A DNA stretch of 64,000 bases from Subtercola lobariae (lineage in GTDB: Bacteria; Actinomycetota; Actinomycetes; Actinomycetales; Microbacteriaceae), in contig NZ_BMGP01000005.1 of the NCBI RefSeq assembly GCF_014640255.1, positions 108,880 to 172,879 of the forward strand, in the 5' to 3' direction. Below the pieces are notes generated by a model that worked only from the letters and a program-made list of their open reading frames with translations, ran no database searches and had not been told where the DNA came from. Both the position numbers and the translations under genes were made by a program. How positions within the stretch are numbered: the stretch's first letter is position 1; each line of letters opens with the position of its first letter. This document shows positions 1 through 8,128 of this stretch, in pieces.

Positions 1-233
1 AACGACACCACTTGCTCGCGCAGGTCGATCAGCGGCCGAAGCCGGTCGATGAACGGAACCAGCAGGTTCAGCCCGGGCATGAGCGTCTTGTGGTACTTGC
101 CGAGCCGCTCGACGACGCCCGCGTTTGCTTGCGGAATGATTCGAATCGCCTTCGCCAACGTCACGATGACGAAAATGACGATGATGAGCACTACGACGAG
201 TGCCACGATTTGCCCCACAACGGTTGCGGTCAC
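1..233 (-). CDS. SPFH/Band 7 (stomatin/QmcA-like) membrane protein, 3' part outside the window
   Basis: Only the N-terminal 77 codons are present; the gene runs off the left edge. It starts with GTG at 231-233, overlapping the NfeD stop as GTGA. The protein opens with a short cytoplasmic stretch, a hydrophobic anchor (VALVVVLIIVIFVIVTLA), then the typical SPFH entry with IIPQ, a VVERLGKY motif and a LVPFIDR stretch. Family members form membrane-associated oligomers that scaffold membrane domains. The upstream NfeD gene is its usual partner, so the two probably form a translationally coupled operon. Sure about the family; the precise role is unknown. Confidence 0.85.
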   Translation of the reverse strand, partial: MTATVVGQIVALVVVLIIVIFVIVTLAKAIRIIPQANAGVVERLGKYHKTLMPGLNLLVPFIDRLRPLIDLREQVVS

Positions 234-706
234 AGTTCACGCCTTTCAGTGGGAGTCTCGACGAGCGCGGTCGCGCCGTCGATTGCTTTGACGACGACGG
301 TTTCGCCCGGCATCAGGCTCTGCAGGGTGGATGAGGGAAAGACCCGGGCCGTCCAAGTGTCACCATTGCTCAGCCGCACCGTGCCCGAAATGGTGGTGAC
401 CGGATCTAGCACGCGGCCCTCGAGCCCGAGCAGCGCTTCGACGTTGCTCTTCGCCGGATCGCCCCCGCGCCGGAGCCGCCGAAGTAATGGCGGCCGCAGG
501 GTGAAGATCAGCAGCAACGCGATGACGCCGGCGATAGGAATCTGCAGCAAGAACGGCGCACCGGCGAAATGAGCGACGAGACCGCCCACACTGCCGATGG
601 CGAGCATCAGAAAAATCAGGTCGAGAGTGAGCGTTTCGACCACCAGAAAAACGAGGATCAGCGCAAGCCAGATCACCCACGCGTACGATGCCAGAAAGTC
701 GGCCAT
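230..706 (-). CDS. NfeD-like membrane protein
   Basis: This 158-residue protein begins MADFLASYAWV, with an AAGGAG ribosome site seven bases before the ATG. Residues about 10-75 hold two or three hydrophobic segments. The C-terminal part, from roughly 95 on, looks like the small OB-fold NfeD domain (LGLEGRVLDPVTT, then NGDTWTARV and GETVVVKAIDG). It is the short NfeD form without the N-terminal ClpP-like protease domain. It overlaps the SPFH gene by GTGA, the classic NfeD-stomatin operon, and is thought to help assemble or regulate the SPFH complex. Confidence 0.85.
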   Translation of the reverse strand: MADFLASYAWVIWLALILVFLVVETLTLDLIFLMLAIGSVGGLVAHFAGAPFLLQIPIAGVIALLLIFTLRPPLLRRLRRGGDPAKSNVEALLGLEGRVLDPVTTISGTVRLSNGDTWTARVFPSSTLQSLMPGETVVVKAIDGATALVETPTERREL

Positions 707-913
707 CAGGTGCTCCTTCGCTGGTATTACCTCTAATGAAACTATCAGCAACGACCGACGCTCTGCCAAAGTCACAGCGTCTCGGTAGCAATCTAATGAG
801 TATATATCAGTTAAGAACGAGCGAGAGCGCGCCGGGGTGCTCGCACCCTTGATAGGGTCAGTGCCGTACCTGTGCGGCCCAACGCACTCACCAGATTCTT
901 GAAGGAGCACGAC

Positions 914-1678
914 GTGTCTAACCCACTCACCCCCGGTTCACTCACGGGCAAGCGTGTGCTGGTCACCGGCTCGTCGCGAGGCGTCGGCGCAGACACGGTT
1001 TCGTATTTCGCCGAAGCGGGCGCGAGCGTCGTCATCAACTTTCGCAACAAAGAGGCACGGGCCGTGAAGCTCGCCGACAAGCTGCGGGCCGAGGGCGCGA
1101 CGGCCATCACTGCAGGCGCCGACCTGACCGACGCCGGGTCTGTCGCGGTGCTGTTCGAGACCATTCGCCGTGAGCTCGGCGGGCTCGACATTCTCGTGCT
1201 CAACGCCTCGGGCGGTATGGAGAGCGGCATGGCCGCCGACTACGCGCTCACCTTGAACCGTGACGCGCAGGTCGACCTGCTCACCGAAGCCCTGCCGCTC
1301 TTGCAGCCCGGCTCACGCGTGGTGTTCGTCACCAGCCACCAGGCGCACTTCATTCGCACCACCGAGACGATGCCCGAGTACGAGCCCGTCGCCCTCAGCA
1401 AACGGGCCGGCGAAGACGCCCTGCGCGAACTGATTCCGAAGCTCGACGAAGCGGGCATCTCGTTCGTGGTCGTTTCGGGCGATATGATCGAGGGCACCAT
1501 CACCGCGACTCTGCTCGAGCGAGCCAACCCGGGCGCCATCAGTGCTCGCAAAGAATCGGCCGGCCGGCTGTACAACGTGGCAGAGTTCGCTGCGGAGGTC
1601 GCCCTCGCCGCGGTCGACCCGATTCCCGCCGATCACACCCGCTATGTGGGCGACATCAGCGACTTCGCCCATGCCTGA
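914..1678 (+). CDS. SDR-family oxidoreductase with non-canonical active site
   Basis: The 254-residue protein starts at GTG 914 behind GAAGGAG. It has the Rossmann glycine motif TGSSRGVG near residue 20 and an NASGG stretch equivalent to the SDR NNAG motif, so it should bind NAD(P). Where classical SDRs carry YxxxK it reads EPVALSKRAGE: the Lys is present but the Tyr position is Val, and the nearest Tyr lies seven residues before the Lys. It may be an atypical reductase or a non-catalytic nucleotide-binding protein. Its stop overlaps the downstream Nudix start by 8 bp, so the two are probably co-translated. Substrate unknown. Confidence 0.8.
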   Translation: MSNPLTPGSLTGKRVLVTGSSRGVGADTVSYFAEAGASVVINFRNKEARAVKLADKLRAEGATAITAGADLTDAGSVAVLFETIRRELGGLDILVLNASGGMESGMAADYALTLNRDAQVDLLTEALPLLQPGSRVVFVTSHQAHFIRTTETMPEYEPVALSKRAGEDALRELIPKLDEAGISFVVVSGDMIEGTITATLLERANPGAISARKESAGRLYNVAEFAAEVALAAVDPIPADHTRYVGDISDFAHA

Positions 1679-2159
1679 TTCGCAGCCCTCCGCGCCAGAG
1701 GGCAGCGGCTTCGACTTCATCAAGTCGCGAGTGCTGCTGTTCGATAAGACCGACGCCGTGCTGCTCTTCTTCACCAAGGCACAAGTCGACACCAATCCAA
1801 CGCGCTGGGTGACGCCGGGCGGTCACGTCGAGCGAGGTGAGACGCACCTCCAGGGCGCCGCGCGTGAGCTGTTCGAAGAGACTGGGCTCGAGGTTGCTCC
1901 GGATGCGCTCGGTTCCCCGGTATGGTCACGAGAATTCAGCGACGAACGCGAGCCCGGCGTCTTCAAGACGAACTACGAAGAGTGGTTCGTCTATCGCACG
2001 ACCCGGTTCACGCCCTCAAGCGCGGGATGGACGGAGTCGGAGCTCGTCGATATGGAGGCGAGCAAGTGGTGGACCGTGGGCGAACTCGAGCAGACCGATG
2101 AACTGTTCGAGCCCGCAGAGCTGATTTCGGTCATCCGGAACCAGCTCGACCAGAGCTGA
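1671..2159 (+). CDS. Nudix hydrolase
   Basis: A 162-residue protein whose ATG (1671) lies inside the end of the SDR gene. It contains a complete Nudix box, GGHVERGETHLQGAAREL followed by FEETGLE, matching Gx5Ex7REUxEExGU, so it should hydrolyse a nucleoside diphosphate linked to another moiety with a divalent metal. The flanking WVTPGG and the acidic C-terminal half (WWTVGELEQTDE) are typical of small housekeeping Nudix enzymes; the sequence does not tell the substrate. It forms an operon with the upstream SDR and converges on the HdeD-like gene. Confidence 0.88.
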   Translation: MPDSQPSAPEGSGFDFIKSRVLLFDKTDAVLLFFTKAQVDTNPTRWVTPGGHVERGETHLQGAARELFEETGLEVAPDALGSPVWSREFSDEREPGVFKTNYEEWFVYRTTRFTPSSAGWTESELVDMEASKWWTVGELEQTDELFEPAELISVIRNQLDQS

Positions 2160-2195
2160 GCGCCATAGCTCGGCCCTGGTCGAATGTGCTTGAGG

Positions 2196-2774
2196 TCAGG
2201 CCTTTTTCGGGGTGCGCAGCGATGCTGCCGAGACGGCCTGAACGATGCCGAGCACTATCAGAGTCCAGGCAGCGAACACCGTTAGAACGGCGAGTGACCA
2301 CAGCGGTACGAAGATGCAGATGATGCCCGCGATGATGGCGAGAATGCCGAACACGATGGGAAACCACTTGGTTTTCGCGCCGGAGACCTGGGTGAGCGTG
2401 ACGATGCCTTCGACGATCCACGAGATGCCGATGAGCAGCGCGAGCAAAACGAGCGTGGCGCCCGGGTCTTTGAGCGCGAAGACGCCTGCGATCAGTAGAA
2501 GTACGCCGAGCACGATGCTCGTGACCCGCCAGCCGGTGCTGAGATCGCGATCGACGATGCCGACGACGACGCGAACCAGGCCCACGATGAAGAAGTAGAG
2601 GCCGAAGAAGAAGGCGACCACCGCGAGGGTCGACTGGGGCCAGGCGAGAATGACGATGCCGATGATGATCGACAGCGCAGCGCCGATCCACAGGGCGATT
2701 CTGAACCAGCGAATGGTCGATGCAGTGACGTCTTCGGCCTCATATGAATACGTCGGTGTGGTGTTGCTTGACAC
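2196..2774 (-). CDS. HdeD family (DUF308) membrane protein
   Basis: The 192-residue protein has six hydrophobic segments in three pairs, each with the DUF308 pattern (for example LSIIIGIVILAWPQSTLAV, then LLLIAGVFALKDPGATLVL, then IIAGIICIFVPLWSLAVL). The N-terminus is short and cytoplasmic and the C-terminus ends in a basic RTPKKA tail. HdeD in E. coli is linked to acid resistance; actinobacterial members are mostly uncharacterised. It is a single gene converging on the Nudix gene. Confidence 0.85.
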   Translation of the reverse strand: MSSNTTPTYSYEAEDVTASTIRWFRIALWIGAALSIIIGIVILAWPQSTLAVVAFFFGLYFFIVGLVRVVVGIVDRDLSTGWRVTSIVLGVLLLIAGVFALKDPGATLVLLALLIGISWIVEGIVTLTQVSGAKTKWFPIVFGILAIIAGIICIFVPLWSLAVLTVFAAWTLIVLGIVQAVSAASLRTPKKA

Positions 2775-2879
2775 GGGTTCCCCTCAGCGTTCTGACAGTT
2801 TGGTATGCAAGACAAACATAGCGCCAGCGAATGCTTCGATGAAGCCCGAACACAGGGTGAGTCGAGGTGTGTCAGAAGC

Positions 2880-3380
2880 TCAGTCTGTGCCGATGTCTTC
2901 GTTCCAGAGCCGCGGGTTGAGCTCGACGAATTCGCCCATCATGGCGATGAGGGCTTCGTTGTTGACGACGGTGATGTCGACGCCGTTCTCTGCCAGCCAC
3001 TCTTGGCCACCCCGAAAGGTGAGGTCGTCGCCCACGATGACGCGGCTGATGCCGAACTGACGCACCAGGCCAGAGCAGTACCAGCAGGGCGAAAGCGTGG
3101 TCACCATGACGGTGCCGCGGTAACTCTGCTGGCGGCCGGCGTTGCGAAACGCGTTCGTCTCGGCGTGCATCGATGCGTCGTGGTCTTGCACGCGACGGTT
3201 GTGTCCGCTGCCCAGAAGGCGGCCGTCAGCCGAGAACAACGCCGCGCCGATGGGAATGCCGCCCTCTGCCGCGCCGAGAAGGGCTTCGGCGGTCGCGACG
3301 GCAAGCTTCTGGGCATCCGTTTCGTAGAATTCGGCGGGGGAGTCGGGCGTATCGCCGGGCGTGCTGCTTACGGCGCTCAT
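2880..3380 (-). CDS. cytosine/nucleoside deaminase (CDA superfamily)
   Basis: The 166-residue protein carries the zinc-dependent deaminase signature: MHAETNAFRN (His ligand, catalytic Glu) near residue 71, and SPCWYC (two Cys ligands) about 30 residues later. Spacing and size fit the yeast FCY1-like cytosine deaminase group better than tRNA adenosine deaminases. Its ATG overlaps the stop of the upstream NCS1 permease gene as ATGA. Permease plus deaminase indicates uptake and deamination of cytosine or a related base to feed pyrimidine salvage. The exact base is inferred from context. Confidence 0.85.
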   Translation of the reverse strand: MSAVSSTPGDTPDSPAEFYETDAQKLAVATAEALLGAAEGGIPIGAALFSADGRLLGSGHNRRVQDHDASMHAETNAFRNAGRQQSYRGTVMVTTLSPCWYCSGLVRQFGISRVIVGDDLTFRGGQEWLAENGVDITVVNNEALIAMMGEFVELNPRLWNEDIGTD

Positions 3381-4816
3381 GCGACGTCGTCTGCCGCGTC
3401 GACAGCGATGATCGCGGGGTCGTTCTGGCCGTGCGGTGCGCCGAGGGCGGGCTTGATGGCGCGAAAGAGCACGAAGTACAACACAGCGGCGAGTACGAAC
3501 CCGACCACGGCGGTGAGGTCACCCACCGCGGGGTTGGCGGCGGGAATCACTCCGACGAAGAAGGTCTGGTTCGAGAACAGCCACACCGACACGACGAGGC
3601 TGATCACGAAGGCGATGACGCCGGCCGCATTGCGATAGGGCGGTTTGTCGGTGACCATCGCACCGATTTGAGTGCCGCGGCGCAGCACGCGGTCGGTGAG
3701 CACCACGCCGAGCCACGGCGAGATCCAGTAGGCGATGACGAGCAAGAAGTTCTCGTACTTCTCGCCGGCATCGGCCAGTGCGCTCCAGGCGATGAAGAAG
3801 CCGATGATGCCGAAGCCCAGCGCAACGAGCGCGCGCCGCAATGCGAACGGAATCTTGATGCCGGCCGCCAGAAACGACATGGCACCCGAATAGATGTTGA
3901 GCGCGTTCGCGGCGATGGCGCCCACGGCGATGGCCACGAGGGTGAGGTCACGAATGACCTGCGGCATGCTCGATGTGAACGAGTCGGTGGGGTTCGACAT
4001 GTCGAAACCGGCGATGGTGGCGGCCGCCGCGCCAGCAGCCATCAGCACCACGCACGAAACGAAGTTACCGAGGCCGGCCGCCCAGGCGATGGTCACCGTC
4101 TTCGTGGCACGCGGCAGGTACCGGCTGTAGTCGGAGGCGTAGGGGTTCCAGCCGGCCGCATAACCGAACGCGGCCCCGGCGGCGAGCGTGAAGCCGCCGA
4201 AGCTGAACCCCGCCGGACCGGCGCCGACGCTGAGATCGGCGTGTAAGAAAATGGTGATGGTGGCAATGATGAAGATGGCGCCGAGAACGTAGCTGGCGTA
4301 GCGTTCGAACACCTGCACGAGGTCGTGCCCGATGAACGCCACACCGACCTCGATGACCACGATGATCAGAAGCGCCAGCACAGTGGGCATTCCGGTGAGC
4401 GTGGCCAAGGCGAAGGCACCGCTGACCGAGTTCACGGCGAACCAGCCGAGACCGGCCATCACCGTGTTCAGCGCGGCCGGCACGATGTTGCCACGGTAGC
4501 CGAAGGCGGTGCGGCCGAGCACCATTTGGGCGAGACCCTCGCGCGGGCCCCAGGTCGAGAGAATGCCCTGGGTGAGAGCCCCGGCGGCACTGCCCAGCAC
4601 AATGGCGGCAATCGCCTGCCAGAAGCCGAGACCGAACACCACCACGGCGATGACGCCCACGAAGATGGTGGCGAATTCGAGGTTCGGTGACGTCCAGGTG
4701 GAGAACAGCTGCCACGGCGAGCCGTGCCGCCGGGCATCCGGAATCGCTTCGATACCACCGGGCTCGATGCGGGTTGGCGCTGACGTCTGGGGTTCAAGCA
4801 GGGTTGCGTCACTCAT
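3377..4816 (-). CDS. NCS1 family nucleobase permease (cytosine permease-like)
   Basis: A 479-residue membrane protein with about twelve hydrophobic segments, starting MSDATLL. Typical NCS1 features are seen: a soluble N-terminus with a PWQLFSTWTSPNLEFA stretch, LGRTAFGYRGNIVPA, and a GWNPYASDYSRYLP motif that contributes to substrate binding. It should act as a proton or sodium symporter for cytosine, purines, allantoin or similar. Directly coupled (ATGA) to a downstream deaminase, which favours cytosine. A pyrimidine salvage operon is the most economical reading. Confidence 0.9.
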   Translation of the reverse strand: MSDATLLEPQTSAPTRIEPGGIEAIPDARRHGSPWQLFSTWTSPNLEFATIFVGVIAVVVFGLGFWQAIAAIVLGSAAGALTQGILSTWGPREGLAQMVLGRTAFGYRGNIVPAALNTVMAGLGWFAVNSVSGAFALATLTGMPTVLALLIIVVIEVGVAFIGHDLVQVFERYASYVLGAIFIIATITIFLHADLSVGAGPAGFSFGGFTLAAGAAFGYAAGWNPYASDYSRYLPRATKTVTIAWAAGLGNFVSCVVLMAAGAAAATIAGFDMSNPTDSFTSSMPQVIRDLTLVAIAVGAIAANALNIYSGAMSFLAAGIKIPFALRRALVALGFGIIGFFIAWSALADAGEKYENFLLVIAYWISPWLGVVLTDRVLRRGTQIGAMVTDKPPYRNAAGVIAFVISLVVSVWLFSNQTFFVGVIPAANPAVGDLTAVVGFVLAAVLYFVLFRAIKPALGAPHGQNDPAIIAVDAADDVA

Positions 4817-4844
4817 GATGGGAACTTTACGCCGAACTGCTTTC

Positions 4845-6029
4845 TCACGCCTCTTGGCGGGTGATGAAGTCGTGCATTCCGGGCACGGTGAAGGCCACCG
4901 AACCGCGCTGCGGCATATAGATGAGGCCACTGCGAATAAGGTCGCGGCGGTTTACCGAGATGTCGGTGGTCGACTTCTTACCCAGGCGCACTACGAGCTC
5001 GCTCATGGCGGAGGGATCGCCGGCGTCAAGGGCCATGGCGGCCATGAAGGCTTGCTGGGTGGGGGAGGAGCGCTCCCATCGTGATTGGTAGAGCCCACGA
5101 TCGACCTCGGCACGGGCCGATTCGACGCCGATTTCGACATCGTCGAGCGAGATCAGGTTCGTCGCCCTGGCCGCCCAGATGTAGCTGCCGTAGGCCTGAA
5201 TGAAGTAGGGATAACCGCCGGTCGCATCGACGGCTTCGTTCAGGGCGCCTTCGCTCCACTCGGCACCGTTCGATTGCACGGGTACAACCAGGGCCGTTGT
5301 GGTTGCGGTCTCGTCGAGCAGACCGATGCGGCGGTAGTCGTAGAGGCGTTCGGCGTAACTGGTGGCATCGGCCAAGACGGCCGGAAGCGAGGGCAGGCCG
5401 GCGCCCACGAAGAGCACGGGCACGGGGGAGATGCTTTGGCCGAGGTTGTGCAGGGCCATGTTGAGAGAGGCGAGGTCTGGCGCGGTGGCTTCTTGCAGTT
5501 CATCCACCGCCAGTAAAAGAACGGTGTTCTCTTCGCGGGCGGCGAGGCCGATTCGCTCGAGCAGTTCTTGAAGGTCGGTGGCGAGATCGCCGCTGTCGGC
5601 GACGCCGAGCTGAGGTTCTACCGTGACGCCGAACGAATAGGCACCGGTCGGGTCTACCCGCAATTGAAAGGAGCGCAGGGCACGCGCCGAGGCGTGCCAG
5701 ATCTTTTTGGCCTTGTCAGAGGTCGACAGCACGCGTCGCAGGGCAAGGTGCAGTTCTTTCGCGAGGGAGTTGGCTAGGGGAGCGGATGCCGAGGCTTCGA
5801 CCTTGACGAACATGAGCTTGAGTTCGGTGGCTTCGCGGCCGAGCTGGTTGAGCAGCACGGTCTTGCCCACGCCGCGGAGGCCGGTCAGAATCCACGGACG
5901 ATCGCCCTCGCCGGTCTCGCGGGCCTGAAAGAGCATCTGCCGAAACTCGGCGACGAGCTGAGCGCGCCCCGCCAACTCAGGCGGTATGCGGCCGGCACCG
6001 GGCTTGAACGGGTTGAGCAGGTACTCCAT
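4845..6029 (-). CDS. AAA/ORC-like ATP-binding protein
   Basis: The 394-residue protein begins MEYLLNPFKPGAGRIPPELAGR; an upstream in-frame ATG would add six residues. It shows a Walker A (LTGLRGVGKT) near residue 50 and a Walker B (VLLLAVDELQEA) near residue 160. GGYPYFIQAYGSYIWAA near residue 265 is a sensor-2/lid feature of STAND/ORC-like ATPases. The C-terminal 90 residues look like a winged helix (TDISVNRRDLIRSGLIYMPQ). Such proteins occur singly in actinobacteria and their job is unknown. It diverges from a PIN toxin-antitoxin pair and shares a 102-bp intergenic region with it. Confidence 0.75.
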   Translation of the reverse strand: MEYLLNPFKPGAGRIPPELAGRAQLVAEFRQMLFQARETGEGDRPWILTGLRGVGKTVLLNQLGREATELKLMFVKVEASASAPLANSLAKELHLALRRVLSTSDKAKKIWHASARALRSFQLRVDPTGAYSFGVTVEPQLGVADSGDLATDLQELLERIGLAAREENTVLLLAVDELQEATAPDLASLNMALHNLGQSISPVPVLFVGAGLPSLPAVLADATSYAERLYDYRRIGLLDETATTTALVVPVQSNGAEWSEGALNEAVDATGGYPYFIQAYGSYIWAARATNLISLDDVEIGVESARAEVDRGLYQSRWERSSPTQQAFMAAMALDAGDPSAMSELVVRLGKKSTTDISVNRRDLIRSGLIYMPQRGSVAFTVPGMHDFITRQEA

Positions 6030-6073
6030 GACTACAACTTTATACACCCGACTAAACTAATTCTATATTCGAT

Positions 6074-6087
6074 TGAATAATCATTCA
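6074..6087. promoter_or_regulatory. candidate operator of the FitAB/VapBC-type module
   Basis: TGAAT-AATC-ATTCA is a perfect 5-bp inverted repeat in the AT-rich gap between the ATPase gene and the antitoxin gene. RHH antitoxins of this type usually bind palindromes upstream of their own operon. Position fits, but the arms are short and the surroundings are AT-rich, so chance is possible. Confidence 0.3.
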
Positions 6088-6131
6088 TTGCTATCTGCAT
6101 GCACTTTGCTAGCATGGTGGCGGAGGTCATC

Positions 6132-6380
6132 ATGGCGACAGTCACCATACGCAGCTTGGAGCCAGCCACTATCGAAACCTTGAAGGCTATTGCGGCCGAC
6201 CACGGCCGATCGATGGAGGCCGAAATTCGCGCCATCCTCACGGAAACAACACGTCGAGCCTCAAGTCAGACGAAACGCAGGCTCGGCGACGAAATACATG
6301 CACGCTTCAAGAACATCGACACCACCGATTTGGCGTTCGAGCGCAACCCTGAACTCGCGCGAGATATATTTGAGCAATGA
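6132..6380 (+). CDS. FitA/VapB-like ribbon-helix-helix antitoxin
   Basis: An 82-residue protein starting MATVTIRSLE behind GGAGG (6121-6125). The N-terminus TVTIRSLEPATIETLKAIAADHGRSMEAEIRAIL is a FitA-type RHH DNA-binding domain: a beta strand, then two helices with the typical GRSMEAEIR. The C-terminal 35 residues (LGDEIHARFKNIDTTDLAFERNPE) would wrap the toxin. It overlaps the PIN toxin gene as ATGA. The antitoxin should neutralise the toxin and repress the operon. Confidence 0.88.
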   Translation: MATVTIRSLEPATIETLKAIAADHGRSMEAEIRAILTETTRRASSQTKRRLGDEIHARFKNIDTTDLAFERNPELARDIFEQ

Positions 6381-6793
6381 TCATTATCGACACCAACGTG
6401 GTGTCAGAGCTCATCAAAGACGAACCTCACTCGGGTGTGCTCGCTTGGGTCAACGACCAGAACGCCTCTGACGTCTACATCACCGCGATCACGTCAGCCG
6501 AGTTGTTGTTCGGCATCGCTCGGCTTCCTTCCGGGCGCCGGAAAGACGCGCTGACAGCTGCCATCGCCGACATTCTCGACTCTTTCGGAGAGAACATTCT
6601 GCCCTTCGACGCCGGCGCCGCAGTCGCTTTCGCGGAGCTATCGGCACGCAGAATGCTTTTCGGCAGAGCGATGCCGGTGCTCGACGCTCAAATTGCGGCC
6701 ACGGCCATCTCAGTAGGCGCCGAACAGTTCGCCACTCGCAACACTCGTGACTTCGAAAACACCGGTGTTTCGCTTCTCAACCCCTGGCTATAG
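6377..6793 (+). CDS. PIN-domain toxin (FitB/VapC-like ribonuclease)
   Basis: The 138-residue protein has the PIN acidic residues: the first Asp in MIIIDTNVVSELIK, a Glu in TSAELLFGIARLP, and the Asp of MPVLDAQIAATA. RNTRDFENTGV near the end is the fourth conserved acidic site. These coordinate Mg/Mn for endoribonuclease activity. Length and the DAQIAATA motif match FitB. Encoded directly after, and overlapping, its RHH antitoxin. Confidence 0.9.
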   Translation: MIIIDTNVVSELIKDEPHSGVLAWVNDQNASDVYITAITSAELLFGIARLPSGRRKDALTAAIADILDSFGENILPFDAGAAVAFAELSARRMLFGRAMPVLDAQIAATAISVGAEQFATRNTRDFENTGVSLLNPWL

Positions 6794-6802
6794 CCATATG
6801 AG

Positions 6803-7285
6803 CTACCAGGGAACGCTGGAGCTGGTGGTGTGGGAGAGAGTGTCGATGTCGTCTGCTGTGTAGACGTGACGGGGGGGAGTTTGGAAGGTCGAGTAGGGCG
6901 TGGCACGAATGACCACGCGATTCTCTTCGCGGCACATGGCCTCGATGGCCGGGAGTTTGGAATCGGGCATCCGCTCGCCCGCCATCAGGTCGGTGATGCG
7001 CCGCATCACGTCGACGGTCTGGTCGAAATCGGTCTCGATGACGGCGTTGGCGTAGACCTGCAGGTAGCCGAGCGGCCATTTCTCGTCGAGAACGCAGAGA
7101 CTGATTTTCGGGTTGCGCGCAATGGCGAGGGCTTTGCTGCGGCCCGCCATCGTCGAAATCAGTAGGTCGTCGCCGTCTCGAACGTAGTAGACGACAGACA
7201 TCGAGGGCCCGTCGTTCTTGCGGCTGTAGCCGAGAATGCATGTTCGGTGATCGAAGACGTATTGACGTCGCTCAGACTGGTTCAT
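6803..7285 (-). CDS. PPOX-class (split-barrel flavin/F420) protein
   Basis: A 160-residue protein starting MNQSERRQYVFDHRTCILGY. The pattern GPSMSVVYYVRDGDDLLISTMAGRSKALAIARNPKISLCVLDE is the classic pyridoxamine-5'-phosphate-oxidase-like split barrel, with the Lys-Ala-x-Ala-x-Arg-Asn-Pro motif that contacts the cofactor phosphate. Actinobacterial members often use F420 or FMN. YLQVYANAVIETDF fits the second half of the barrel. The C-terminus (TPYSTFQTPPRHVYT) is not diagnostic. Monocistronic; substrate unknown. Confidence 0.82.
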   Translation of the reverse strand: MNQSERRQYVFDHRTCILGYSRKNDGPSMSVVYYVRDGDDLLISTMAGRSKALAIARNPKISLCVLDEKWPLGYLQVYANAVIETDFDQTVDVMRRITDLMAGERMPDSKLPAIEAMCREENRVVIRATPYSTFQTPPRHVYTADDIDTLSHTTSSSVPW

Positions 7286-7397
7286 ATCTGCACCTAATTT
7301 TCGAAAAATGGCATCATTGACGCAGATCAGACTAATGCAGCAGGATGCTCGGCACACGCATCCCGGTCGACATCGCCGCGCCGGTTACACTCTCGGT

Positions 7398-8120
7398 ATG
7401 AGCCAGATCGTCACGTTCGACGTATTCAGCGCTCTGACGAATTCGCGCGTCGGCGGGTCGAAATTCTTGCACACCGTCGTCGAGGCCAACGGCTGGCCCG
7501 TCTCTGGAGAACAGGTCTACGACCGATGGGATGCTCTCAACAAGGAGCGTCATCGTACGGTCGACCCGTGGATTCCCTTCGCCGACATCAGCGTTCTCGC
7601 GCTTCAGAGCGCTCTGTCAGAGCTCGGGCTTCCTCTCAAGAACGCACCGGAGATCTCGCGATCGCTGCTCGAGAGCATGGCCGAATGGCCGCTGTGGGCC
7701 GATGTCACGGCCGAATCACTCACCGAGCTCGGGCCGTCGTACGGTCTCGGGCTGCTGTCGAACATCGACAATGCGCTACTCGCCGAAACGGCGGCGATGC
7801 GCCTCGGCGTTTTCGATCCCGAGCACGTTGTCACCTCACAGCGGGCGCGGGCGTACAAGCCGACGGCGGCGCTCTATCGACGGGCTGGCGAGCTACTGGG
7901 GCCGTTCATCCACGTCGCCTCGTCTGCGCGAGACGTGAAGGGTGCGCTCGGCGCCGGGATCGCGTGCGTGCGGCTGGCCCGGCCGGGGCACGTACTTGAC
8001 CCGACCGGGCCGACACCCGAGCTCACCGCGACCTCTGTTGACGAGTTGCCACCGCTGCTGGCGAGGGCAGCCGAGCGGCGCCCGTCAACCGAACAGCGCC
8101 CGTCAACCGAACAGAACTGA
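7398..8120 (+). CDS. HAD-superfamily hydrolase (2-haloacid-dehalogenase-like)
   Basis: A 240-residue protein starting MSQIVTFDVFSALTNS; Asp8 in FDVF is the expected nucleophile. LLSNIDNALLAE holds the motif II Ser/Asn, RAYKPTAALYRRAGE the motif III Lys, and HVASSARDVKGALGAG the motif IV region, with the DVxGA stretch typical of haloacid dehalogenase type II. The second Asp usual in phosphatases (DxD) is absent, which favours the dehalogenase-like branch. The last residues RPSTEQRPSTEQN come from an 18-bp tandem duplication. It converges on a decayed substrate-binding protein gene. Confidence 0.8.
   Translation: MSQIVTFDVFSALTNSRVGGSKFLHTVVEANGWPVSGEQVYDRWDALNKERHRTVDPWIPFADISVLALQSALSELGLPLKNAPEISRSLLESMAEWPLWADVTAESLTELGPSYGLGLLSNIDNALLAETAAMRLGVFDPEHVVTSQRARAYKPTAALYRRAGELLGPFIHVASSARDVKGALGAGIACVRLARPGHVLDPTGPTPELTATSVDELPPLLARAAERRPSTEQRPSTEQN
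8078..8113. repeat. 18-bp tandem duplication at the end of the HAD gene
   Basis: The 18-bp unit GCGCCCGTCAACCGAACA occurs twice with no gap. It is in frame and adds a second RPSTEQ to the protein's C-terminus. It looks like a recent slippage duplication. Confidence 0.85.
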
Positions 8121-8128
8121 CGCGCGAG

